From an uncultured Dorea sp. (GTDB taxonomy: Bacteria > Bacillota > Clostridia > Lachnospirales > Lachnospiraceae), in contig CANSCI010000005.1 of the NCBI GenBank assembly GCA_947645355.1, positions 1-57,723 of the forward strand: DNA of 57,723 nt, written 5' to 3'. Every line of letters begins with the position of its first letter. Position 1 is the first letter of the stretch. The notes under the pieces are model-generated. The model was not told where the DNA came from. It did not search any database and was given only the letters and a program-made list of their open reading frames with translations. This document shows positions 51,277 to 57,723 of this stretch, in pieces. A program made the translations under genes and the position numbers.

Positions 51277-53033
51277 ATCTTACAATCGATGGAAAACAGA
51301 TATCCGTAAAAGAAAACACCACGATCATGGAAGCTGCCGCTCAGAATGGGATTCCGATTCCTCATCTGTGCTATTTGAAAGATATCAATGAGATTGCGGC
51401 CTGCCGTGTGTGCGTTGTTGAGCTGGAAGGAAAAGACAGGCTGATTACTTCCTGCAACAATGTGGCAAAGGAGGGTATGGTAATCTATACCAACAGCCCC
51501 AAGGTAAGGCGTCACAGAAGGACGAATGTAGAACTGATCCTTGCCCAGCATAATTGCGAGTGCGTGACCTGTACCAGAAGCGGCAACTGTATGCTTCAAA
51601 CAGTTGCCAATGATTTGAATATTATAGAGATTCCTTATAAAACGGAAATTGAGAGGCAGCCGTGGAATAAAGAGTTCCCGTTGATCCGTGATTCATCCAA
51701 ATGTATCAAATGCATGCGATGCATTCAGATCTGTGATAAGGTACAGAGCCTGAATATCTGGGATGTAGAGGGGACTGGTTCGAGAACTACGGTTAATGTG
51801 TCCGGACATAAGAAGATTGAGGAGTCCGACTGTTCCCTCTGTGGACAGTGCATCACTCACTGTCCGGTAGGAGCGCTCAGAGAACGCAACGATACAGAGA
51901 AAGTGTGGGAGGCGCTTGCTGACCCTGATAAGATCGTTGTGACTCAGGTGGCTCCGGCTGTGCGCGCCGCATGGGGCGAAGAACTTGGATTTAAGCCTGG
52001 GGAGGCTACAGTAGGAAAGATACTGGATGCCCTGAAAAAGATGGGAGCGGATTATGTGTTTGACACCTGTTTCTCGGCCGATCTTACGATCATGGAGGAG
52101 GGCACGGAATTTGTCAAGCGGTTTACATCCGGTGAATTAAAGGACCGCCCGATGTTTACATCCTGCTGTCCGGGGTGGCTTAGATTTGTGAAGTCACAGT
52201 TCCCGCATCTTGTAAAATACCTTTCCTCCGCGAAATCACCTCAGCAGATGTTCGGGGCAGTTATGAAAACGTATTTTGCGCAGAAGCTGAATGTAAAACC
52301 GGAGCAGATCTTTACGGTATCTGTTATGCCGTGTGTTGCCAAGAAAGGCGAGCAGGAGATGGATCTGTTCTATGAGGAATATGCAGGTAAGGACATTGAT
52401 GTAGTTCTTACTACAAGAGAGCTTGTAAAGATGATTCGTTCCGCGCATATCAGTCCGGATACCTTAGTCGAGCGGGAGAGCGACCGCCCGATGCAGGAAG
52501 GGACAGGTGCCGGAGTGATCTTCGGTGCAACAGGCGGTGTTATGGAGGCCGCCCTTCGGAGTGCTTATTTCCTGATCAAGGGAGAGAACCCGCCGGTGGA
52601 TGCTTTTAAAGCGGTGCGGGCAGAAGGCTTTAATGAAAATCATGGTGTGCAGGAGGCAGCCTTCCAGGTGGATGATATATCCGTCAGGACGGCGGTTGTC
52701 AGCGGACTTGGCAATACAAGGGCGCTTCTTAACAAGATCGAGCGCGGGGAAGTGCAGTATGACTTTGTAGAAGTCATGGCGTGCCCGGGCGGATGTGTCG
52801 GCGGCGGCGGTCAGCCGATCCATGATGGAGAGGAGCTTGCTTTCGAGAGAGGGAAGAATCTGTATTACCTGGATGAAAACTCGGCGTTCCGCTATTCACA
52901 TGAGAATCCGGATATAGACCTTCTCTATAAGGAATATTTCGGTGAGCCGAACGGACATAAGGCCCATATGCTGCTGCATACAGACCACTTAGACAGTGTG
53001 GACAAATACGGAATCGGATATAAAGAATACTAA
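51270..53033 (+). CDS. [FeFe] hydrogenase catalytic subunit, H-cluster protein
   Basis: A 587-residue iron-iron hydrogenase. The N-terminus is a 2Fe-2S ferredoxin domain (CYLKDINEIAACRVCVVE), then a His-Cys3 type NuoG-like segment (HNCECVTCTRSGNC) and two 4Fe-4S clusters (CIKCMRCIQIC and CSLCGQCITHCPVG). The H-cluster motifs are complete: TSCCPGW with Cys299 and Cys300, MPCVAKK with Cys355, and EVMACPGGCVGGGGQP with Cys505 and Cys509. All match the canonical catalytic set. It should reversibly form H2 from electrons supplied by the flavoprotein. No NuoE-like gene is nearby, so a complete three-subunit bifurcating complex is not seen. Confidence 0.95.
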   Translation: MVNLTIDGKQISVKENTTIMEAAAQNGIPIPHLCYLKDINEIAACRVCVVELEGKDRLITSCNNVAKEGMVIYTNSPKVRRHRRTNVELILAQHNCECVTCTRSGNCMLQTVANDLNIIEIPYKTEIERQPWNKEFPLIRDSSKCIKCMRCIQICDKVQSLNIWDVEGTGSRTTVNVSGHKKIEESDCSLCGQCITHCPVGALRERNDTEKVWEALADPDKIVVTQVAPAVRAAWGEELGFKPGEATVGKILDALKKMGADYVFDTCFSADLTIMEEGTEFVKRFTSGELKDRPMFTSCCPGWLRFVKSQFPHLVKYLSSAKSPQQMFGAVMKTYFAQKLNVKPEQIFTVSVMPCVAKKGEQEMDLFYEEYAGKDIDVVLTTRELVKMIRSAHISPDTLVERESDRPMQEGTGAGVIFGATGGVMEAALRSAYFLIKGENPPVDAFKAVRAEGFNENHGVQEAAFQVDDISVRTAVVSGLGNTRALLNKIERGEVQYDFVEVMACPGGCVGGGGQPIHDGEELAFERGKNLYYLDENSAFRYSHENPDIDLLYKEYFGEPNGHKAHMLLHTDHLDSVDKYGIGYKEY

Positions 53034-53057
53034 GGAAATATAGGATGACTGCGTAAT

Positions 53058-53106
53058 ACGCGTGCTCCGTCAGACACAATGCCGGAGCACGCGTGTTCGC
53101 GTTTTT
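53058..53106 (+). terminator. Hairpin after the hydrogenase gene
   Basis: ACGCGTGCTCCG (53058-53069) pairs perfectly with CGGAGCACGCGT (53083-53094), 12 bp. The T-run (GTTTTTG) begins a few bases later. Confidence 0.7.
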
Positions 53107-53184
53107 GGACATTATATATAGTTTTCCGCTCCGGGAATGCCGGAGTAGAACAACTTTTGGAGAATGAAATGATATCTAGGTTCC

Positions 53185-54528
53185 TTACAGCAGTTTCTTC
53201 CTGCGGTGGAAGTAGTAGGGAACCAGGAGGAGGGCTGTCGCTCCCCAGGCCAGAGGATAACTGTACATAAGTGTGGAGAGCTGTCCGGTCATGGGGGTTA
53301 CGAGAAGGATCCAGGTAAGCCTTACGAGCAGCACGCCGCCCAGCGTGATGGCGGAGGGGATCAGTACGTCACCGATGCCGCGGAGTGCGCCGGAAAAGAT
53401 CTCTACAAAGATAAAAATAATATAGCTGGGCGTAATCAGCCGAAGCATATAGACGCCGATGTCTATAACGTTCTGGTCGGCGGTAAATACTACATAGAGC
53501 GGTCGGCAGAACACCATCAGGAATATGATCAGGCTTGTGCATACACCCAGGGACATGCCAAGGGATACGCGCACGCTCTTTTTTACACGGTCATATTTTC
53601 TTGCCCCGTAGTTCTGTCCCGCGAAGGTGGTTATAGCAATACCGAAGGAACCGCATACAGTCCAGAAGATCGCGTCCATCTTGCCGAACGCGGCCCAGGC
53701 GGCGGCAGTATCCGTACCAAAATCATTGATAACGGCCTGGATAATAATATTGGATATGCTGTATCCAAAGGATTGCAGTCCGCCGGGAAGTCCGATGCGA
53801 AGCTCCGGCCTGAGCATGTCGGCATGGAAACGGATGGATCTAAGATCAAGCTTTAAGATGCCGTAACATTTCATCAGAGCCCGTGTGACAAGGAGGGCGC
53901 TGACAGCCTGTGACAGGACAGTGGCAATGGCCGCGCCTTCAATTCCCATGCCGAGGACGACAACAAAAAAGATATCAAGTATAATATTGAGGGCACAGCA
54001 GATGATCAGAAAGAGCAGCGGGCGCCTGGAGTCTCCGATGGCGCGCATAATGGAGGATCCCATGTTGTAGGTCAGTGTAAATATAATGCCGGCAAAGTAG
54101 ATCCGAAGGTACAGGATAGAGTCAGGGACCACATCTGCCGGTGTCTTTAGAAGGCGCAGAAGAGCGGGTGCTGCAATCCATCCGGTAATAGAAATCACTA
54201 TGCTTACAGTGATGGAGAATGCATATGCAGTGTGAAGCCCCCGGCTGAGCTGTTTGCTGTTTTTCGCGCCGAAATACTGGGAGATGATGACAGTGGCTCC
54301 GGCAGACAGACCGGTAAAAAAGCCAATAACAAAGTTAGAGAGGACGGCGGCAGACCCTCCGACGCTGGCAAGGGCCTGTTTCCCTACCCATCTTCCTACA
54401 ATAATAGCGTCCACAGTGTTATATAGTTGTTGAAATAAAGTCCCTACCGCAATAGGGAAGAAAAAAATAAGCAGCTGCTTCCAGATGATACCTTCTGTAA
54501 TTTGATTTACCTGTGTTTTGGCAGTCAT
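53185..54528 (-). CDS. MATE-family multidrug efflux protein
   Basis: A 447-residue exporter with 12 hydrophobic segments, ion-gradient driven. Opening MTAKTQVNQITEGIIWKQLLIFFFPIAVGTLFQQLYNTVDAIIVGRWVGKQALASVGG is the hallmark of the DinF/NorM-type MATE fold, with the GGLQSFGYSI repeat near 255. The substrate is unknown. It is convergent with the hydrogenase operon and divergent from the 54749 gene, with 220 bases between. It may be regulated by that region's palindrome. Confidence 0.92.
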   Translation of the reverse strand: MTAKTQVNQITEGIIWKQLLIFFFPIAVGTLFQQLYNTVDAIIVGRWVGKQALASVGGSAAVLSNFVIGFFTGLSAGATVIISQYFGAKNSKQLSRGLHTAYAFSITVSIVISITGWIAAPALLRLLKTPADVVPDSILYLRIYFAGIIFTLTYNMGSSIMRAIGDSRRPLLFLIICCALNIILDIFFVVVLGMGIEGAAIATVLSQAVSALLVTRALMKCYGILKLDLRSIRFHADMLRPELRIGLPGGLQSFGYSISNIIIQAVINDFGTDTAAAWAAFGKMDAIFWTVCGSFGIAITTFAGQNYGARKYDRVKKSVRVSLGMSLGVCTSLIIFLMVFCRPLYVVFTADQNVIDIGVYMLRLITPSYIIFIFVEIFSGALRGIGDVLIPSAITLGGVLLVRLTWILLVTPMTGQLSTLMYSYPLAWGATALLLVPYYFHRRKKLL

Positions 54529-54696
54529 TATTTAAAGCTCCTCATTTCTGTATTTTTTAGATTTTCACTTTTTATTCCGGATTTTGTCAAATGTTTTATC
54601 TAATTATTGTACATTAAATTGCTTTATAAAGCAAACTTTGTTAGAATGGAATTCAGGGAAAAGACGTAATAGGCTGCTGAAAACGAGGTGAATAAT

Positions 54697-54727
54697 CAAC
54701 ATATTGAAGCTGGACTTCAATATGTTG
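54697..54727. promoter_or_regulatory. 31-bp perfect inverted repeat upstream of the DUF1444-like gene
   Basis: CAACATATTGAAG (54697-54709) and CTTCAATATGTTG (54715-54727) are 13-bp perfect arms around CTGGA. It ends 21 bases before the start codon, close to the ribosome binding site. It may be an operator for the divergent MATE gene and this one or a hairpin blocking translation. Confidence 0.5.
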
Positions 54728-54748
54728 TAAGAGGAAGGATCATACAGA

Positions 54749-55330
54749 ATGTATAAATATGAGGAAGAGCATTACAAGTTTGACAATATAAAAGATAAGA
54801 TCTATCCGTGGGTGAGGCAGAGGCTTTATGACCACAGCGCGCTGAACGGGAAGAATCTGTCAGAAAAGGAGATACCGGTTATTGGGTTTGCAGGAGATCT
54901 GTACATTATTTTTGCGATTAAGAGAGGCGAGGAGATCTATGAGGTCCTTAAGGATCAAATGCTGCCGCCGGATTATGATGTCCTGGAATTGTATCACACA
55001 GCCTGTGAAAATCTGGTGCGGGATGTTGAGTTCGTGATCGGGAACACCTGGTACGGTGGTTTCGGGATTCTTGCGGATGGGATCCATGAGGCCAGCTCTC
55101 TTTGCTTTAAGCATATCTGGCAGGTATGTGTAGATAAACTGAAAGATGACCTGGTACTGGCAGTACCGTCTAAGGATACCGTATTGTTTGTCCCTGCTTC
55201 TAATGAAACGGCAGTTGAAAAATTAAAGGAGCATGTGGAGGGGGCATATGATGCAGAAAAAGACCCAATCAGTAAAAATCTGTACCTGTTTTCACAGACA
55301 AGAAAGGAACTGACAGAATATGAAGCATGA
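54749..55330 (+). CDS. DUF1444/YtpQ-like protein, tentative
   Basis: A 193-residue soluble protein without signal peptide or membrane segment. Residues 46-60 read VIGFAGDLYIIFAIKRG, and near 142 LAVPSKDTVLFVPAS, a pattern like the DUF1444 (YtpQ) family, whose function is unknown. No catalytic motif is evident. It overlaps the next gene, a HAD phosphatase, by 11 bases, so they are one unit. The assignment rests on general resemblance only. Confidence 0.45.
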   Translation: MYKYEEEHYKFDNIKDKIYPWVRQRLYDHSALNGKNLSEKEIPVIGFAGDLYIIFAIKRGEEIYEVLKDQMLPPDYDVLELYHTACENLVRDVEFVIGNTWYGGFGILADGIHEASSLCFKHIWQVCVDKLKDDLVLAVPSKDTVLFVPASNETAVEKLKEHVEGAYDAEKDPISKNLYLFSQTRKELTEYEA

Positions 55331-56153
55331 TGTGAGGCTGCTGGGGTTTGATCTGGACGGAACACTTTTGACTGCCCGGAAGGAATTCAGTGAGTATACC
55401 AGGAAGATTCTGTTAATTGCAGCAAAGAAGAACATAGAACTCCTTCCGGTGACCGGGCGTCCGTTGTGCGGACTGCCGGAGGAGTTGATCGGCTTTCCCG
55501 GGATTCGTTATGCTATTACAGCCAACGGAGCAAGGATCCTGGATCTTCAGCAGAGGAAAACACTGAGGGAGCGGCTGGTTCCGGTTCCGGTCGCAGAAAA
55601 GATATTGCATATCTTTGAGAGGTATGATACGTTAAGAGAGATTTATTATGACGGTACGGGGTATGCCCAGCGGGATGCACTGGAACAGATCGGACATTTT
55701 TTTCCGGCATCTCCTATGGCCGGATACGTAACGTCCACACGTCTTCCGGTAGAGGATCTCTGGGAGAAATTCATAGAGGAGAACCGTCCGGTAGATAAGC
55801 TTCAGGGTGTCTTTACGGATGTCCGGGAGAGGGCAGAGGCTCTGGAGGAGTTAAAGTATGTAGACGGTATAGAGGCAACCGGTTCACTGAGCAATAATAT
55901 AGAAGTTAATATCAGCGGTGTGAATAAGGGTGAGGCACTGCTGTGGCTGGGGAACATGCTTGGCATCCCGGCAAAAAAGATGATGGCCTTTGGTGACGGG
56001 GGCAATGATATGGAGCTGATGAAGTTTCCGGGGATCAGTGTTGCCATGGTGAACGGCAGAGAGGACGTAAAGGCAGCAGCCGACTATATTACGCAAGAGA
56101 GCAATGATGAAGACGGGATGGCCAGGTTTATCGAGCGGCATGTACTGATATAG
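55320..56153 (+). CDS. Cof-type HAD-IIB phosphatase
   Basis: A 277-residue HAD hydrolase. Motif I FDLDGTLL has its nucleophile Asp11 and acid Asp13. Motif II is in PVTGRPL, and the metal-binding motif IV is MAFGDGGNDMELMK near residue 222. The type-IIB cap domain fills residues 90-190. Cof-type enzymes act on sugar phosphates, nucleotides or FMN-like phosphoesters. It overlaps the upstream gene by 11 bases; the uppP gene starts 105 bases later. Confidence 0.92.
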   Translation: MKHDVRLLGFDLDGTLLTARKEFSEYTRKILLIAAKKNIELLPVTGRPLCGLPEELIGFPGIRYAITANGARILDLQQRKTLRERLVPVPVAEKILHIFERYDTLREIYYDGTGYAQRDALEQIGHFFPASPMAGYVTSTRLPVEDLWEKFIEENRPVDKLQGVFTDVRERAEALEELKYVDGIEATGSLSNNIEVNISGVNKGEALLWLGNMLGIPAKKMMAFGDGGNDMELMKFPGISVAMVNGREDVKAAADYITQESNDEDGMARFIERHVLI

Positions 56154-56258
56154 GCGTGGCAGGAATATCCTCCGGGTGACCGTATTATAATTGAGAAGAA
56201 GAGGTATGGCCGGGGCGTCCATATTGTAATTGGCAGAAAAGGAGAAGAAGACGAAAAT

Positions 56259-57086
56259 ATGTTGGATGTATTGAAGGTAATAATTCTTGGAATTGTAGAA
56301 GGGATTACAGAATGGCTTCCGGTGAGCAGTACCGGGCATTTGATCCTGGTGGGGGACTTGCTGGCCCCGGGACTCAGCGACGAATTCATGGAGATGTTTA
56401 ATGTTGTGATACAGCTGGGGGCTATTATGGCGGTGGTTGTGCTTTATTTTCACAAACTTAACCCGTTTTCGCCGAGAAAGACACATAAACAGAAGCTTCT
56501 GACGTGGCAGATGTGGATCAAGGTGGCAATTGCTTCCGTCCCGGCCGGGATTATCGGAGTTCTGTTCAATGATGTTCTGGATAAGATATTTTATAAGCCG
56601 TTCCCGGTAGCTATTATGCTGATCCTGTATGGTGTATTCTTTATCCTGGTGGAAAACCGCAATGCCGGGCGCAGGCCTTCAGTGAATAAAATAGCAGATT
56701 TATCTATTTCTATGCTTTTATGGATCGGTTTTTTCCAGATGCTGGCGCTGATACCGGGAACATCCAGATCCGGCGCGACGATTGTGGGCGCGCTGATCAT
56801 CGGGGTATCCAGGGAGGTGGCAGCAGAGTTTACATTTTTCCTTGCAATACCAGTGATGTTCGGGGCAAGCTTCCTGAAGCTTTTGAAGTTTGGTTTTCAT
56901 TTTTCGGGGGCGGAATTTGGGTTTCTGATGTTAGGGTGCGTGGTGTCATTTGTGGTATCGGTCTTTGCCATCAAGTTCCTTATGAGGTACATCAAGAAGA
57001 ACGATTTTAAAGTGTTTGGCTATTACCGGATCGTACTTGGAGGTCTGATTGTAATCGTATCTGTGATACAGATGATTCTTGCATAA
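56259..57086 (+). CDS. uppP: Undecaprenyl-diphosphatase
   Basis: A 275-residue membrane enzyme of the BacA/UppP family that recycles undecaprenyl pyrophosphate for cell-wall synthesis and confers bacitracin tolerance. The two signature motifs are EGITEWLPVSSTGHLIL (14-30) and IPGTSRSGATIVGAL near 164. About eight hydrophobic segments. The start follows AAAGGAG. The terminator at 57115-57154 follows. Confidence 0.96.
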   Translation: MLDVLKVIILGIVEGITEWLPVSSTGHLILVGDLLAPGLSDEFMEMFNVVIQLGAIMAVVVLYFHKLNPFSPRKTHKQKLLTWQMWIKVAIASVPAGIIGVLFNDVLDKIFYKPFPVAIMLILYGVFFILVENRNAGRRPSVNKIADLSISMLLWIGFFQMLALIPGTSRSGATIVGALIIGVSREVAAEFTFFLAIPVMFGASFLKLLKFGFHFSGAEFGFLMLGCVVSFVVSVFAIKFLMRYIKKNDFKVFGYYRIVLGGLIVIVSVIQMILA

Positions 57087-57114
57087 AAATGTATTCGTGA
57101 ATGTTGCATATATA

Positions 57115-57161
57115 AAGTGGCTTTTTTCTGCAAAACATGTGGAAAGAGCCACTTGCTTTTT
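57115..57161 (+). terminator. Terminator of uppP
   Basis: AAGTGGCT (57115-57122) pairs with AGCCACTT (57147-57154), followed by GCTTTTTC. Confidence 0.75.
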
Positions 57162-57243
57162 CAAAAAATTATGATAAAATATGTACTAGACTTGTATTTT
57201 TATACATTATAAATGAAAAAGTAAGCAAAATTGGAGGATAAGT

Positions 57244-57723
57244 ATGATGAAATTAAAAAAATTGGTGAGCGTATTATTAGTAGCTGCATGTGTGCTGGCT
57301 GTGACAGCGTGCGGGGGCAAAAAAGAAGGCGGCGAAGGCGAGGCAAAGAAGGACGGCGGCAAGCTTGTTATGGCAACAAATGCAGAATTCCCGCCATATG
57401 AATTCCGTGAGGGAGATGATATCGTAGGGATTGACGCCGACATGGCGGCGGCCGTTGCAGAGGAGCTTGGTATGGAGCTTGAGATCGAGGATATGGCGTT
57501 TGACTCCATTATCCCTGCCGTTCAGAGCGGAAAAGCAGATATGGGGGTTGCAGGCATGACTGTCGACCCGGACCGGCTTGAGAATGTGAACTTTTCTGAT
57601 ACATATGCACAGGCAAGCCAGGTGATTATTGTGAAGGAAGACAGCGAGATTGCAGGGCCGGACGGTCTGGAAGGAAAGACGATCGGTGTACAGCTCGGAA
57701 CTACAGGAGATATCTATGCAAGT
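57244..57723 (+). CDS. Amino-acid ABC transporter substrate-binding lipoprotein, 3' end outside the window
   Basis: The first 160 residues of a polar amino-acid-binding lipoprotein, running off the right edge. A signal peptide ends in the lipobox AVTAC with Cys23 as the lipid site, followed by a Gly/Lys-rich linker. The mature start KLVMATNAEFPPYEF and IVGIDADMAAAVAEELGMELEI are typical of solute-binding family 3. FDSIIPAVQSGKADMGVAGMTV carries amino-acid contact residues. The start is ATG at 57244 (or 57247) after GGAGG. Permease and ATPase genes probably follow outside the window. Confidence 0.92.
   Translation, partial: MMKLKKLVSVLLVAACVLAVTACGGKKEGGEGEAKKDGGKLVMATNAEFPPYEFREGDDIVGIDADMAAAVAEELGMELEIEDMAFDSIIPAVQSGKADMGVAGMTVDPDRLENVNFSDTYAQASQVIIVKEDSEIAGPDGLEGKTIGVQLGTTGDIYAS

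Overview
The window looks like a chromosome segment from an anaerobic, amino-acid-fermenting Clostridia member. Lachnospiraceae of the [Clostridium] scindens/hylemonae kind is the best fit, but the species level is inference. The pointers are Firmicutes-style ribosome binding sites, the 61-residue zinc-type S14, a Stickland D-proline reductase locus, UGA decoded as selenocysteine in at least two genes, and an [FeFe] hydrogenase. Both ends cut through genes: an ABC permease on the left and an amino-acid-binding lipoprotein on the right.

Layout. 1-4.2 kb (minus strand): an ABC exporter pair and an RlmI-like methyltransferase. 4.4-14.2 kb (plus): a selenium block with a PHP-domain protein, yedF, selD (itself a selenoprotein), selA, selB and a LysR regulator. 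A second transcript follows with a class V aminotransferase, a YedE-like selenium transporter, a TusA-like protein and a DUF3343 protein. 14.4-22.5 kb: a TetR regulator, then the proline block with prdF (minus), the selenocysteine tRNA, prdC, prdA, a small Prd-cluster protein, prdB (selenoprotein), prdD and prdE. 22.6-28.3 kb: an unassigned structured RNA gene with its own promoter and terminator, a YcxB-like protein, a TauE/SafE-like permease, a YczE/YitT-like protein, a second LysR regulator and the sodium/proline symporter putP. 28.4-46.6 kb: the fused S10-spc-alpha ribosomal protein region from rpsJ to rplQ, with secY, adk, map, infA, rpmJ and rpoA, interrupted by a membrane-anchored protein and by repeat-filled spacers. 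46.8-57.7 kb: an NhaC-type antiporter with a corrinoid-type methyltransferase, a flavoprotein plus [FeFe] hydrogenase pair, a MATE exporter, a DUF1444-like protein, a HAD phosphatase, uppP and the start of an amino-acid uptake system.

How it fits together. PutP imports proline, PrdF makes D-proline, and the PrdA/PrdB reductase uses it as electron acceptor with PrdC as likely electron donor. PrdB needs selenocysteine, whose complete machinery (SelA, SelB, SelD and the tRNA) sits in the same 20 kb with probable selenium uptake and carrier proteins. The hydrogenase pair is another route for disposing of reducing equivalents.

The most notable unexplained pattern is a 19-bp dyad, best copy TTATAGAAAATTTCTATAA, found before the sel operon, yedF, the aminotransferase/yedE operon, prdF, prdC and the TauE/SafE-like gene. 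It has the T-N11-A form of LysR boxes, and at two promoters its centre lies exactly 60 bp before the -10 hexamer. I propose it as the operator of a joint selenium and proline-reductase regulon. Other leads are the structured RNA at 22.7-23.0 kb, a 27-28-nt repeat family in ribosomal spacers (three copies inside a 388-bp unit with 12-bp inverted ends), and PrdD/PrdE split exactly where PrdA is expected to self-cleave.
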